64,000 bases of DNA from Rhodococcus jostii RHA1 (GCF_000014565.1 NC_008268.1:5956501-6020500), one strand, 5' to 3'. Counted from the stretch's first letter, positions 42,294 to 51,123 are shown. Notes: a model not told the origin generated them from the letters alone. Made by a program: numbers and translations.

Positions 42294-43364
42294 ATGACGT
42301 TCACGCCCGGAGGACCGAGTTACGGTCCGCCCGCGCAACCGACTGCAGGGGGAGAACCGAAAGGCCTGGGCTTCTTCCTTCTGATCGGTGTCGCAGTTCT
42401 CGGTGTCCTCAACCTACTGCTCGGGTTCGCCCCGTACGCCACCTTGGCGCGAGAGTCCGTGAACTCCTTCGAAGCGAACACGGACGGGCTCGGCCTGCTG
42501 TTCCTCGGTGGTCTCCTCGCGGCGGTCTCGCTCCTTCCGAAGCAGTCCTATGCGGGCGCGGCAGCGGCGGCGTCCGTCGCTGGCTGGGTTGTCGCGTTGT
42601 TCGTGTTCCTGAACGTCGACGCGGATTCCGGTTGGGGCGCGATCCTGATCCTCGTTCTCGGATTCATCCAGTCGGCTGTGGCCGTCGCGGCCACACTGTT
42701 CGACATCGGTCTTCTCAAGCAGCCGGCGCCCAAGCCGTCCGCGGCCGGAGGCTTCGGTCAGCCCGGTCAGGCGTCGCAGGGTTACGGCCAGGGCGCCCCG
42801 CAGGGCTACGGGCAGGGCTCGCAGCAGTCGTACGGACAGCCGCCGCAGGGCTACGGCCAGAGCGCGCCGCAGGGTTACGGGCAGCAGAGCCAGTCGCAGC
42901 CCGGCTACGGGCAGCAGAACCAGCCCGGCTACGGCCAGCAGGGTTACGGCCAGCAAGGTCAGCCCGCGCAGGGCCAGCCCGGCTACGGCCAGGGCTACGG
43001 GCAGCCCCAGCAGCCCGGTTACGGGGCCGCTGCGGGTGCTGCCGGGTCTGCGTCGTACGACGCCCCGACCACCGCCTACCAGCAGCCGCAGTACCAGGGG
43101 TACTCGCAGCCGTCGAGCCCGTCGCAGTCCACCGGAACGCCCAGCTCGCAGTACCCGGCCGGGACCAGCTACGGTTCCGCGCAGCACGCGGCGCCTGCGT
43201 ACGGCTCGCAGTCGGAGTCGTCCCCCGTCGAGCGCACGCTGGAGTACGGCGAGCAGCCGTCCACCGAGGCGAAGCCGGCCGAATCGGTCGACAAGCCCGA
43301 ATCGGAGGGCTACAGCGCGCCGACCCAGGCGTTCGACACGCGTGCCGACAGGGACGACAAGTAG
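42294..43364 (+). CDS. DUF5336 membrane protein with Q/G/Y/P-rich tail (Rv0954-like)
   Basis: The 356-residue protein has four membrane helices in its first 140 residues ([76 protein letters not shown]). The tail of about 210 residues is built of irregular PQGYGQ-like repeats and is Gln, Gly, Tyr and Pro rich. Proteins of this type include the mycobacterial 34-kDa antigen relatives, and the Rv0954 family is linked to cell division and growth in M. tuberculosis by its neighbour PerM. The Shine-Dalgarno AGGAG lies before the ATG. The tail looks intrinsically disordered and could drive self-association; that is inference. Confidence 0.88.
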   Translation: MTFTPGGPSYGPPAQPTAGGEPKGLGFFLLIGVAVLGVLNLLLGFAPYATLARESVNSFEANTDGLGLLFLGGLLAAVSLLPKQSYAGAAAAASVAGWVVALFVFLNVDADSGWGAILILVLGFIQSAVAVAATLFDIGLLKQPAPKPSAAGGFGQPGQASQGYGQGAPQGYGQGSQQSYGQPPQGYGQSAPQGYGQQSQSQPGYGQQNQPGYGQQGYGQQGQPAQGQPGYGQGYGQPQQPGYGAAAGAAGSASYDAPTTAYQQPQYQGYSQPSSPSQSTGTPSSQYPAGTSYGSAQHAAPAYGSQSESSPVERTLEYGEQPSTEAKPAESVDKPESEGYSAPTQAFDTRADRDDK

Positions 43365-43380
43365 CGGCCCAACCAGCAAG

Positions 43381-43418
43381 GTGGCCTCTGACCGAACGTG
43401 GTCGGAGGCCACTTCTGT
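43381..43418 (+). terminator. Intrinsic terminator behind the Rv0954-like gene
   Basis: GTGGCCTCTGACC (43381-43393) pairs with GGTCGGAGGCCAC (43400-43412), one wobble, 6-base loop, followed by TTCTGT. It lies 17 bases after the stop codon, so the following DUF6350 gene probably has its own promoter in the 50 bases left. Confidence 0.8.
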
Positions 43419-43467
43419 GCGGCGCGCCTGACCGCTGTCGCGGCGTCGGAGTGCCACTCTCGAGGGG

Positions 43468-45000
43468 ATGAGTTCTTTGGTTGATCGTGCGCAGCGCGTC
43501 GCGCAGGGTGCTCGACGGCGAGCCGTCGGTGACGAGGAGCGGCAAGTCCCGCGACAGCGACCCGTGCCCGACGCCGACGAGATGCGGGCATTGCTCGCTG
43601 TCGCGTTCCGGCCGGCGGGCGTCACCGTCGTCCTGTTGTCCGCACTCATCGTCGTCACGCTGGTGGCGGCGAACAGCGACCTCACCGGAACGTTCGGTGC
43701 CATCGCGGCGTCGTGGCTGGCGATTCACCAGGTGCCGTTGACGATCGACGGCACGTCACTCGGAGTCCTCCCGTTGATCCCGACAGCGGGGATGGTGTGG
43801 GTGGTCGCCCGTGGCTGCGCCGGCGTGGTGCACCCGGCGTCCTCGCGGCGGCACGCTCTGCAGGTGATCGGCGCTGCGGTGGCCGGACCGCTGGTCGTGA
43901 CGGCGATCAGCCTCGCTGTCATCGCGGACGCGTCGGCGGTCATCCCGTTGTCTTCCCCGAACGCGCTCGCCGCGTTCGGGTGGGTGCTGTTCGTGCACCT
44001 GCTCGCGTCGGTGATCGGTGTGACGGTCGCGATGTGGCCGACGCTGGGTGCGCAGGTTCCGTCGTGGGTCCGGGACGCGGTGCGGCCGGGACTGCGTGCG
44101 TTGACGGCGATTCTCGGTGCCGGCGCGGTCATGGTCACGATCTCGCTGCTGATGGAGTGGTCGACGGTCGGCTCGCTGCTCGAACGTGGCGACGGCGTCG
44201 TCGGAATGCTCGGACTGACGATCTTGTCGGTGCTGTATCTGCCGAACGTCGTGGTGGGTGCCGCGGCCGCGGTCATGGGAGGGACGGCGCAGATCGGGGA
44301 CGTCTCGGTCAGCGTGTTCGGGAACGTCGGTGGTTCATTGCCGCCGTTGCCGCTGCTCGGCGCCGTTCCCGACGGGGTGTCGGGTGGCGCGTGGCCTGCG
44401 CTGCTGGTGATTCCGCTGCTGATCGGTGTGATGCTCGGACGCGATTGCGGGCGCCGCGTCGCCGGGCAGGAAGCGCTGTTCACCGTGCTGACCGCTGCCG
44501 CTGGGGTGGGCGTGGTGACGGCGGTACTCGGCCTCGTGTCCGGCGGCAGGCTCGGCGCATTCGGCACGGTCGAGCTGAACTGGTGGGCGTTCGGGCTGCT
44601 CACGTTCGCATGGCTCGGACTCGCGGGCGCGGTGACGGCGGTGGTCGTGGCCTGGCATCGGAGCCGGGGCGCCGCGGACGAGGACGACGCCGACACCGAG
44701 GACGAGGAGCCGCACCTTCCCGGCGCGGAGGAGGTCCCGGCGATCGCCGCCCCGATCACCGAGGAGCCGGTGGTCCCTGAAGACGTCGCGCCGAGTCGGG
44801 TGATCGAAGCCGAACTCGTCGATGACGCCGAAGCACCGGCGGCGCCGGTTGCACCGCAGGACACCGACTCCGACGCCGAGGTCGTGGTGGATGTCGAGGT
44901 CGAGGACGACACGGCGGCGGAGGAACCGGAGGGGTCCGGAGACGCCGCCGAGAGCACGGAAGCCGACCTGCCCCGAGGGCCCGCAACCCCCAGCGACTAG
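43468..45000 (+). CDS. perM: DUF6350 membrane protein, PerM-like (Rv0955-like)
   Basis: The 510-residue protein has about ten to twelve membrane helices (residues about 45-395) and a highly acidic C-terminal tail of about 110 residues (rich in Asp, Glu, Pro and Ala). Its position between the Rv0954-like gene and purN is that of Rv0955 (PerM), a membrane protein reported to support cell division and survival in M. tuberculosis. I see no enzymatic motif; the acidic tail may be a protein-binding region. The ATG at 43468 follows GAGGGG. It is separated from purN by 68 bases, so joint transcription with purNH is possible. Confidence 0.8.
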   Translation: MSSLVDRAQRVAQGARRRAVGDEERQVPRQRPVPDADEMRALLAVAFRPAGVTVVLLSALIVVTLVAANSDLTGTFGAIAASWLAIHQVPLTIDGTSLGVLPLIPTAGMVWVVARGCAGVVHPASSRRHALQVIGAAVAGPLVVTAISLAVIADASAVIPLSSPNALAAFGWVLFVHLLASVIGVTVAMWPTLGAQVPSWVRDAVRPGLRALTAILGAGAVMVTISLLMEWSTVGSLLERGDGVVGMLGLTILSVLYLPNVVVGAAAAVMGGTAQIGDVSVSVFGNVGGSLPPLPLLGAVPDGVSGGAWPALLVIPLLIGVMLGRDCGRRVAGQEALFTVLTAAAGVGVVTAVLGLVSGGRLGAFGTVELNWWAFGLLTFAWLGLAGAVTAVVVAWHRSRGAADEDDADTEDEEPHLPGAEEVPAIAAPITEEPVVPEDVAPSRVIEAELVDDAEAPAAPVAPQDTDSDAEVVVDVEVEDDTAAEEPEGSGDAAESTEADLPRGPATPSD

Positions 45001-45068
45001 GCTCTTGGTCGGTCGACGATGCGACCGCCCCCATTTTCGCCCGTCTTTCGATTCACCCGGCCTTTCGA

Positions 45069-45734
45069 TTGTTCAGGAGTAGAGCGCTGACTTCCTCGCG
45101 TGACCACCTGGAGCCCACGACCGGTTCGCCGGCGCGGATCGTCGTACTCGCCTCCGGTGCGGGAACCCTCCTGAGGTCGCTGATCGAAGCAACACACACG
45201 GACGGGTATCCCGCCGAGATCGTCGCCGTCGGCGTCGACCGCGACTGTGACGCGACCACCCACGCGAACGCGGCGGGCATTCCCCACTTCCGGGTGAGCC
45301 TGCGCGACCACGCCGACCGTGCCGCCTGGGACGTCGCGCTGACCGAGGCCGTCGCCTCGCACCAGCCGTCGCTCGTCGTGTCGGCGGGGTTCATGAAGAT
45401 CCTCGGCCCCGCCTTCCTGGATCGCTTCGGCGGTCGCATCATCAACACGCATCCCGCGTTGCTGCCCGCATTCCCCGGCGCGCACGCGGTCCCGGATGCG
45501 CTGGCCTACGGCGTGAAGGTGTCGGGATCGACCGTCCACCTCGTGGACGCGGGTGTCGACACCGGCCCGATCCTGGCGCAGGAACCCGTGCCCGTGCTCG
45601 ACGGCGACGACGAGTCGACCCTGCACGAGCGCATCAAGACTGTGGAGCGACGGTTGTTGGCGGACGTCATCGCCGCTGTCGCCACCCGTGGAGTTGTTTC
45701 CGATGGACGAAAGGCCGTGATCCCCAGTGAGTGA
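45069..45734 (+). CDS. purN: Phosphoribosylglycinamide formyltransferase
   Basis: PurN transfers a formyl group from 10-formyl-THF to GAR in purine synthesis. The protein shows [19 protein letters not shown] (N-terminal substrate loop), [65 protein letters not shown] with the catalytic Asn, His and Asp. The start is awkward. The only usual start codon is TTG at 45069, which has no ribosome site, whereas an AGGAG at 45075-45079 is ideally placed for a CTG at 45087 (215 residues, then). The stop overlaps purH by 8 bases. It is 221 residues if TTG is used. Confidence 0.93.
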   Translation: MFRSRALTSSRDHLEPTTGSPARIVVLASGAGTLLRSLIEATHTDGYPAEIVAVGVDRDCDATTHANAAGIPHFRVSLRDHADRAAWDVALTEAVASHQPSLVVSAGFMKILGPAFLDRFGGRIINTHPALLPAFPGAHAVPDALAYGVKVSGSTVHLVDAGVDTGPILAQEPVPVLDGDDESTLHERIKTVERRLLADVIAAVATRGVVSDGRKAVIPSE

Positions 45735-47283
45735 ACGCAAGGCAGTACGCCGAGCGCTCGTCAGCGTCTACGACAAGACCGGTCTGGTCGAACTGGCTAC
45801 GGGCCTGCACAAGGCAGGCGTCGAGCTGGTGTCGACAGGGTCGACCGCAGCGAAGATCGCCGACGCCGGCATCCCGGTCACCCCCGTCGAGGCGCTGACG
45901 GGCTTCCCCGAATGCCTCGAGGGCCGGGTCAAGACGCTGCATCCGCGGGTGCACGCCGGCATCCTCGCCGACACCCGGAAGCCGGAGCACCTTGCGCAGC
46001 TCGAGGAACTCGGCATCGAGGCGTTCCAGCTGGTGGTCGTGAACCTGTATCCGTTCACGCAGACCGTCGCATCGGGTGCGACCCCCGACGAGTGCGTCGA
46101 GCAGATCGACATCGGCGGGCCGTCCATGGTGCGCGCCGCCGCGAAGAACCACCCGTCGGTCGCGGTCGTGGTGGATCCCGCCCGCTACGACGACGTGCTC
46201 ACCGCGGTCGCCGACGGCGGTTTCACGCTGCCCGAGCGCACCGCGCTCGCCGCGCAGGCGTTCCAGCACACCGCGTCGTACGACGTCGCGGTCGCCAGCT
46301 GGATGACGTCCACGCTGGTTGAACCCGGTGACTCGCAGTTCCCCGAGTGGGCAGGCGCCACCTGGGACCGCTCGGCCGTCCTGCGGTACGGCGAGAACCC
46401 GCACCAGGCTGCCGCCCTCTACGTGAACCCTGCCGCCCCGGCCGGTCTGGCCCAGGCGGAGCAGTTGCACGGCAAGGAAATGTCGTACAACAACTACACC
46501 GACGGTGACGCAGCCTGGCGTGCGGCCTTCGACTTCAGTGAGCCGGCTGTCGCGATCATCAAGCACGCGAACCCGTGTGGCATCGCGGTCGGAGCCGACA
46601 TCGCCGAGGCGCACCGCAAGGCGCACGCCTGCGACCCGGTCAGCGCGTACGGCGGGGTCATCGCCGCGAACCGCGAGATCACCGTCGAGATGGCCGAGCA
46701 GGTCGCCGAGATCTTCACCGAGGTGATCATCGCCCCGTCCTACGCGGACGGTGCGCTCGGAGTCTTGCAGCGCAAGAAGAACATTCGCGTCCTCCTTGCC
46801 CAGGCACCCACCGCGACGGGAATCGAACTGCGTCCCGTGTCCGGGGGAGCGCTCCTCCAGGAGCGCGACGTGCTCGACGCCGAGGGTGACGACCCCGCCA
46901 ACTGGACGCTGGCCGTCGGCGACGCCGCCGACGAACAGACCCTGAAGGATCTCGAGTTCGCGTGGCGCGCGTGCCGTTCGGTGAAATCCAACGCGATCCT
47001 GCTCGCCTCCGACGGTGCGTCGGTCGGCGTCGGCATGGGCCAGGTCAACCGCGTCGACTCCGCGCACCTTGCGGTGCAGCGGGCCGGTGACCGGGTGGTC
47101 GGGTCGGTGGGCGCGTCGGACGCCTTCTTCCCGTTCCCCGACGGACTGCAGGTGCTCGCGAACGCAGGCGTCAAGGCAGTCGTGCAGCCGGGTGGTTCCG
47201 TCCGCGACAACGAGGTGATCGATGCGGCCAAGGAAGCCGGCATCACCATGTACCTGACGGGTGCGCGGCACTTCGCGCACTAG
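45727..47283 (+). CDS. purH: Bifunctional AICAR transformylase/IMP cyclohydrolase
   Basis: The 518-residue enzyme catalyses the last two steps of IMP synthesis. The N-terminal MGS-like cyclohydrolase domain (about 1-200) has [30 protein letters not shown] and [15 protein letters not shown]. The C-terminal transformylase domain has [24 protein letters not shown] (catalytic Lys-His), [13 protein letters not shown] and ends [36 protein letters not shown]. The GTG at 45727 overlaps purN by 8 bases, indicating translational coupling. A hairpin terminator follows 16 bases after the stop. Confidence 0.98.
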   Translation: MSERKAVRRALVSVYDKTGLVELATGLHKAGVELVSTGSTAAKIADAGIPVTPVEALTGFPECLEGRVKTLHPRVHAGILADTRKPEHLAQLEELGIEAFQLVVVNLYPFTQTVASGATPDECVEQIDIGGPSMVRAAAKNHPSVAVVVDPARYDDVLTAVADGGFTLPERTALAAQAFQHTASYDVAVASWMTSTLVEPGDSQFPEWAGATWDRSAVLRYGENPHQAAALYVNPAAPAGLAQAEQLHGKEMSYNNYTDGDAAWRAAFDFSEPAVAIIKHANPCGIAVGADIAEAHRKAHACDPVSAYGGVIAANREITVEMAEQVAEIFTEVIIAPSYADGALGVLQRKKNIRVLLAQAPTATGIELRPVSGGALLQERDVLDAEGDDPANWTLAVGDAADEQTLKDLEFAWRACRSVKSNAILLASDGASVGVGMGQVNRVDSAHLAVQRAGDRVVGSVGASDAFFPFPDGLQVLANAGVKAVVQPGGSVRDNEVIDAAKEAGITMYLTGARHFAH

Positions 47284-47299
47284 CATTCGGCAGCTCTCG

Positions 47300-47330
47300 A
47301 ACGGGTCTCGGCGTCATGCCGGGGCCCGTT
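47300..47330. terminator. Hairpin behind purH
   Basis: AACGGG (47300-47305) pairs with CCCGTT (47325-47330) and, inside, CGGC (47309-47312) with GCCG (47318-47321). It lies between purH and the small convergent gene and probably ends both transcripts. Confidence 0.6.
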
Positions 47331-47338
47331 CTGCGTCG

Positions 47339-47572
47339 TCAGGCGGCTGCGGCCCCGTGGGCTCGGCCCGTGCCCTGGAGTTCGCGAGGCGAACCGGTGA
47401 TGACCACGCGGGCGGCGCCGCGGCTGCGGACCTCGCTGATCAGCACACCCAGGCCGGCCTCGTGGGCGGCATCGCAGTGCGACAGGTCGAGGGTGACGGC
47501 GTAACCGGTGAGGTCGTCCGGCAGATCGAGATACGGGGGAGAAGTGGACAGTTGGTTGATGCGAAGTTTCAT
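47339..47572 (-). CDS. Small STAS-like protein
   Basis: The 77-residue product has an N-terminal strand and then AVTLDLSHCDAAHEAGLGVLISEVRSRGAARVVITGS, which resembles the core of STAS domains (anti-sigma-factor antagonists: DLS-x-C/D-x6-GLxxL). It lacks the usual phosphorylatable Ser after the Asp (here D-A-A-H), so a phospho-switch is unlikely. A good ribosome site (AGGAG, 6 bases before the ATG at 47572) supports translation. Two hairpins and a short ORF lie between it and its likely promoter. It converges with purH. The family call is by pattern only. Confidence 0.55.
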   Translation of the reverse strand: MKLRINQLSTSPPYLDLPDDLTGYAVTLDLSHCDAAHEAGLGVLISEVRSRGAARVVITGSPRELQGTGRAHGAAAA

Positions 47573-47605
47573 GGGGTGCTCCTGAAAGTGAAAGGTAAAA
47601 GAAAA

Positions 47606-47667
47606 GGCACCCGAGGGGTTTGCCCTGGGTGCCCGAGAATGACTTGGTTGAGTCTCAACATTCTCGG
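47606..47667 (-). terminator. Two adjacent hairpins, the second with a U-rich tract, ahead of the STAS-like gene
   Basis: On the minus strand CCGAGAATG/CATTCTCGG (47667-47659 and 47641-47633) forms the first hairpin, with the stop codon of the short ORF in its loop. The second, GGCACCC/GGGTGCC (47633-47627 and 47612-47606), is followed by TTTTCTTTT. The second is a good intrinsic terminator placed 34 bases before the STAS-like start codon, so only read-through would express that gene. Confidence 0.65.
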
Positions 47668-47753
47668 GGTGCGCCGAACTTGGTGATGTGCTTGTCGGCG
47701 AAGCAGCGACGCCATGCGGGTACGGATGCGAAGAGCGCGTCAAGCTGCATCAT
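47655..47753 (-). CDS. Short ORF of 32 codons ahead of a terminator
   Basis: This ORF has an AAAGG-type ribosome site a few bases before ATG 47753 (a second ATG is at 47750) and encodes a peptide with a hydrophobic first half (QLDALFASVPAW) and a basic second half ending in Pro-Arg-Glu-Cys. Its stop codon lies in the loop of the first of two hairpins. It could be a leader peptide controlling read-through to the STAS-like gene, a small functional peptide, or chance. There is no cluster of one amino acid that would name an attenuation signal. Confidence 0.4.
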   Translation of the reverse strand: MMQLDALFASVPAWRRCFADKHITKFGAPREC

Positions 47754-47837
47754 GGCCGTACCTTTCTGCGTGTCGTTGCTGGTTGGTAGATGACCGTACA
47801 TCACCGGTTGAGGGTTTGCACTTCCAATATCCGGCCG

Positions 47838-47888
47838 CTGCGCAGAAATGCAGGGTTGTACTCGATGTTTACCTACAGTTCTGCGCAG
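47838..47888. promoter_or_regulatory. Paired CTGCGCAG palindromes between divergent genes
   Basis: CTGCGCAGAA (47838-47847) and TTCTGCGCAG (47879-47888) are inverted copies, and each contains the self-complementary octamer CTGCGCAG. Their centres are 41 bases apart, about four helical turns. They lie between the leftward short ORF and the rightward DUF559 gene, so cooperative binding of a regulator is possible. No factor is suggested. Confidence 0.35.
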
Positions 47889-47974
47889 TGACGCTTCTGT
47901 GGATCGCGACATGCGTTATCCACAGACCCGGAATTCGCGACTCTTGTCGAGTGCCGGACTGTCAGGGTTCGACG

Positions 47975-48787
47975 ATGGGGGAATTCCAGCAACCGTTCCG
48001 GGGATCGGAAGCGCTGCGAGACGGGCAGCTCACGCGACACGGTCTACGCACCTACCGGCGCCTGCACCGGGACGTGTACGTGCACAGAAGTGCCGAGGTG
48101 ACAGCACTCTCCCGCGCACGTGCCGCCTGGCTTTGGGCCGACGGTGAGGCGGTACTCGCAGGCTTCTCCGCGGCCGCCGTACACGGAACCCGGTGGATCG
48201 GCGGGGGCGAGTCGGCGACGCTCATCCGGCGAGGCAGCCGGCGATCCGTCGACGGCATCGAAGTGCGTGCGGATGCCCTCCTGCCGGACGAAGTGTGTCG
48301 CGTGGGCGAGATGCTCGTCACCACTCCGGCGCGGACAGCCTTCGACCTGGGCCGATGGCTGCCCGTCGACCGCGCCGTCGAGGTACTCGACACCCTCTGC
48401 CACGACACCGGACTGCGCCCGGCGGAAATTTCCTCGGTGGCCGGACGGCATCGGGGCGAACGTGGACTCGCGTCGCTGCGTAACGTCGTGTTGCTCGTGG
48501 ATCCCGGTGCCGAGTCCCCACCGGAGACGCGCACTCGCCTCGTCCTGATCCGTGGCGGGCTGCCCGCACAGGAGACTCGGATACCGATCGAGGATCGCCG
48601 CGGCCGCGTCTTCGCCCGTGCGGACCTGGGCTGGAGGAGGTGGAAGGTGCTCGTCGAGTACGACGGCGAACAGCACTGGTCGGACGAACGTCAGCGCACG
48701 TGGGACATCGAGCGGACGGAACGGCTCGCCGAGCTCGGGTGGGTGGTGGTGCGGGTGAACGCGGAGCAGTTGCGTCGGCGGCCGTAG
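47975..48787 (+). CDS. DUF559-domain protein with AbiEi-like N-terminus
   Basis: The 270-residue protein has an N-terminal winged-helix-like region (GQLTRHGLRTYRRLHRDVYVHRS) resembling AbiEi antitoxin-type DNA-binding domains, a middle region with TTPARTAFDLGRWLPVDRAVEVLD, and a C-terminal DUF559 domain. In the last, VLVEYDGEQHW, then DIERTERLAELGWVVVRVNAEQL, fits a Vsr/PD-(D/E)xK nuclease-like fold. These proteins are widespread singletons in actinobacteria and their role is not established; no AbiEii toxin is adjacent. The ATG at 47975 is chosen because the conserved N-terminus begins there. Codon use is like that of the neighbours. Confidence 0.8.
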   Translation: MGEFQQPFRGSEALRDGQLTRHGLRTYRRLHRDVYVHRSAEVTALSRARAAWLWADGEAVLAGFSAAAVHGTRWIGGGESATLIRRGSRRSVDGIEVRADALLPDEVCRVGEMLVTTPARTAFDLGRWLPVDRAVEVLDTLCHDTGLRPAEISSVAGRHRGERGLASLRNVVLLVDPGAESPPETRTRLVLIRGGLPAQETRIPIEDRRGRVFARADLGWRRWKVLVEYDGEQHWSDERQRTWDIERTERLAELGWVVVRVNAEQLRRRP

Positions 48788-48843
48788 GTGATCGTCGCGC
48801 GAGTGCGGGACCGATTGCGGCAGGCAGGCGCCCCGGTGTGAGT

Positions 48844-48890
48844 GCGCAGAACCGCAGGCCTCCTCTCGGCGTTTGCCTGCGGAACTGCGC
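48844..48890 (+). terminator. Hairpin behind the DUF559 gene
   Basis: GCGCAGAACCGCAGGC (48844-48859) and GCCTGCGGAACTGCGC (48875-48890) pair except for a central AA/AA mismatch. It starts 56 bases after the DUF559 stop codon and lies in the 258-base gap before the amidase gene. Confidence 0.55.
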
Positions 48891-48908
48891 GTTCGGCCCC
48901 ACACTTTG

Positions 48909-48920
48909 GTCACAGGTTGC
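48909..48920 (+). promoter_or_regulatory. GTCACAGGTTGC element upstream of the amidase gene
   Basis: GTCACAGGTTGC, 125 bases before the amidase start, matches at 11 of 12 positions the GTTACAGGTTGC found upstream of the M23 peptidase (minus strand 37128-37117). GTCACA is the half-site of MtrA in actinobacteria. Shared use by two peptidoglycan hydrolases is suggestive only. Confidence 0.3.
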
Positions 48921-49045
48921 TTTCGATCCGGCCTCGAGCTGCCCGCACGCACGGTGCAGCTGATTCACTCGGGGCTGATGTGACTCGAGTGGCACCTGTG
49001 GAAGGAGAGTGGCGCCCGGACTGCGACGGTGCGCCCATCCCCGTT

Positions 49046-50140
49046 ATGAACCGATTTGCGATCAAGGCCGGCCTCGGCGCCTGCGTCCTGGGTGCGTCCG
49101 TGCTCATCCCTGCTCACGTTTCGGCGGAACCCGCGGCGACGGCGACCGGCACCGAACTGTCCGGGACGACGGTGTTCCTCGACCCCGGACATCAGGGTTC
49201 CAGCGAGGGCCACGACCTCGCGCAGCAGGTGAACGACGGCCGGGGCAACACCAAGGACTGTCAGACGAGCGGCATGACGTCGCTCGGCGGGGTGCCCGAG
49301 CACACCATCAACTGGAACGTCTCCCAGCTGGTGAAGAGCAGCCTCGAGAGTCTCGGCGCGAAGGTCGTCCTGAGTCGGCAGGACGACACCGGCTGGGGCG
49401 GATGCGTCGACGAAAGAGCACGTGCGGCAAGCGAATCGAATGCCGATCTCGCGGTGAGCATTCACGCGGACTCGACGGCGCAGGGCGAGGACGCGAGTAA
49501 ACACGGATTCCACATGATCATCCCGTCGCTGCCCATCCCCGACGAGAAAGCGGACGCGGCGCAGTCCGGCGGCGGCCTCGAGGCGTCGAAGATGATGCGC
49601 GACGCCTACAAATCCGACGGCTTCGTTCCCGCCAACTACGCCGGCGTGAACGACGGCCTCCAGACCCGCGCCGATGTGGCCGGACCGGCGCTCACTCAGA
49701 TTCCGCTGGTGTTCGTCGAGATGGGCAACGGGTCCAACAAGGAGGACTCCGCCCAGCTGGAGAGCACCGACGGCCAGTTGAAGCACGCGATCACCATCAC
49801 GACGGGCATCGTCACCTACCTGCTGACGGGGTCGGAGGCGGCGCCTGCGGAGGAGCTGGCGGCGGCACCGGCGGCCACCACGACGACGCCCGAGGCGAGC
49901 GAGGACAGCGCGTCGTCGACCACCACCACGACCCCGAAGGCGACCACCCCGAAGGCGGCACCGAAGTCGACGGCACCCGATTCGGCGCAGTTCTCCGAGT
50001 TGATGGAGATGCTGGCGCCGCTGCTCGAGGTCGAGGGCCTCGACGGGCTTCAAGACCTCGTCAACGACAAGAACCTGGGGCTCGTGTCCGATCTGGCGAG
50101 CACGCTGATGGCCGTGATCACCGGGGCGGGCGGGAACTGA
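49046..50140 (+). CDS. N-acetylmuramoyl-L-alanine amidase (Amidase_3, Rv3717-like)
   Basis: The 364-residue zinc amidase cuts the bond between muramic acid and the stem peptide in peptidoglycan. A signal peptide (AGLGACVLGASVLIPAHVSAE) is followed by the catalytic domain. TTVFLDPGHQGS gives the first zinc His, GGVPEHTINW the zinc Glu, LAVSIHADS the second His and VFVEMGNGSNKEDSAQLE the catalytic Glu. The two cysteines in KDCQTSG and WGGCVDERA match the disulfide of mycobacterial Ami1. A Thr/Ala-rich linker (about 280-325) leads to a short helical tail. The start at 49046 gives the signal peptide; upstream in-frame starts do not. It is expected in the periplasm. Confidence 0.93.
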   Translation: MNRFAIKAGLGACVLGASVLIPAHVSAEPAATATGTELSGTTVFLDPGHQGSSEGHDLAQQVNDGRGNTKDCQTSGMTSLGGVPEHTINWNVSQLVKSSLESLGAKVVLSRQDDTGWGGCVDERARAASESNADLAVSIHADSTAQGEDASKHGFHMIIPSLPIPDEKADAAQSGGGLEASKMMRDAYKSDGFVPANYAGVNDGLQTRADVAGPALTQIPLVFVEMGNGSNKEDSAQLESTDGQLKHAITITTGIVTYLLTGSEAAPAEELAAAPAATTTTPEASEDSASSTTTTTPKATTPKAAPKSTAPDSAQFSELMEMLAPLLEVEGLDGLQDLVNDKNLGLVSDLASTLMAVITGAGGN

Positions 50141-51106
50141 TCACAGCGCGGCGATCCACCTGCTGAACGGTTCGGTGAATTCCGCCGAGTAGGGGAGCGG
50201 TTCCACGTAATCCGGTCCGGTGGACGGACGGTCGCCGACGTCCTTGAGGACGTGATTGGCGTTCGTCATCCGCACCGGTGTCAGCGCGGTGTGCGCGAGG
50301 GCGGCGTTCAGGCCGTCGACGTCCGCCAGCTGCACCTGAATGTCCTTGGCGGAGCAGCTCGTGAGGACGGGGAAGCCGGCGGGCAGCCTGCCGGCCAGCG
50401 CGCGGGGGTCGAGCGCGTCCTCCTCCGCGAGCGCTTTCGCGTTGGCGTGCACCAGCCCGGAGTTCTGCAGGGGTTCCGGAAGGTCGTCGGGGATCGTCCC
50501 CGACGTGCGCAGGGATTCGACGGTGTCCGCGAGGGCGAGCCGGAGTTCGTCGGCCAGTTCCACCGGCAGCTGGCCGGTGCCGACGACGGCGTCGAGCTGT
50601 CCGTGGATCTGCGTGGTGAGCAGATCGAGGAGCCGGACACTCAGCGGTTCCAGCAGCCCGACGGCGCGCACGCGCGACTCGTCTTCCGCGGTGGCGAGAG
50701 CGAGGGCGACGAGCCCGCCGTCGCTGTGACCGATGACGATCAGCCTGGACGGGTCGACCCCGGGTTGGGCGGCCAGGAAGTCGAGGCCCGCGGACGCGGC
50801 GTCGACGAAGGTGGTGAATCCGAGACCCCCGACCTCTTCCACCTCGTAGGGGCCGAGGGCGGTCTCGCCGCTGCCGATCTTGTCGTAGCGCAGGCTGGGG
50901 ATGCCGTGCTGTTCGAGCACGTCGGCGAGGTGGCGGAGCGTTCCGATGTCACCGGGGAGCAGGGCGCTGTCGCCGTTGCGATCGGTGGGACCGCTGCCGG
51001 CGAGCAGCAGCGCGGCAGGCGCCGACCCGTTCGCGTGGTCGGGGGTGCGGAGGCTGCCGTAGTACGTGACGGCACCACTGTCGAACGTGATCTCGGTGTC
51101 AGGCAT
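50141..51106 (-). CDS. Alpha/beta-fold hydrolase
   Basis: The 321-residue protein is an alpha/beta hydrolase. An oxyanion-hole segment LLLAGSGPTDRNGD lies near residue 35 and the nucleophile Ser is in LIVIGHSDGGLVAL (GHSDG) near residue 127. A helical cap occupies the middle and the catalytic His is probably in MTNANHVLKDVG near residue 285. Similar proteins are labelled esterases or dienelactone-hydrolase-like; the substrate is unknown. The cap contains LTTQIHGQLDAVVGTGQLPVELADEL as seen in the same family in other actinobacteria. It abuts the amidase gene tail-to-tail with no gap. Confidence 0.85.
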   Translation of the reverse strand: MPDTEITFDSGAVTYYGSLRTPDHANGSAPAALLLAGSGPTDRNGDSALLPGDIGTLRHLADVLEQHGIPSLRYDKIGSGETALGPYEVEEVGGLGFTTFVDAASAGLDFLAAQPGVDPSRLIVIGHSDGGLVALALATAEDESRVRAVGLLEPLSVRLLDLLTTQIHGQLDAVVGTGQLPVELADELRLALADTVESLRTSGTIPDDLPEPLQNSGLVHANAKALAEEDALDPRALAGRLPAGFPVLTSCSAKDIQVQLADVDGLNAALAHTALTPVRMTNANHVLKDVGDRPSTGPDYVEPLPYSAEFTEPFSRWIAAL

Positions 51107-51123
51107 GGGGACTGTCTACCAGT

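Noticed and set aside
42770..43030. CRISPR-like or minisatellite array
   Set aside because: The repeats are irregular codon-level PQGYGQ units in an open reading frame, without spacers.
47655..47753. RiPP precursor peptide ending in Cys
   Set aside because: No maturation enzyme, protease or exporter nearby; left as a short ORF of unknown role.
47714..47974. N-terminal extension of the DUF559 protein
   Set aside because: It crosses the paired palindromes and has no family features; the start at 47975 fits the domain.
47975..48787. Type IV toxin-antitoxin pair (AbiEi/AbiEii)
   Set aside because: No AbiEii-like nucleotidyltransferase is adjacent, so only the AbiEi-like resemblance is noted.
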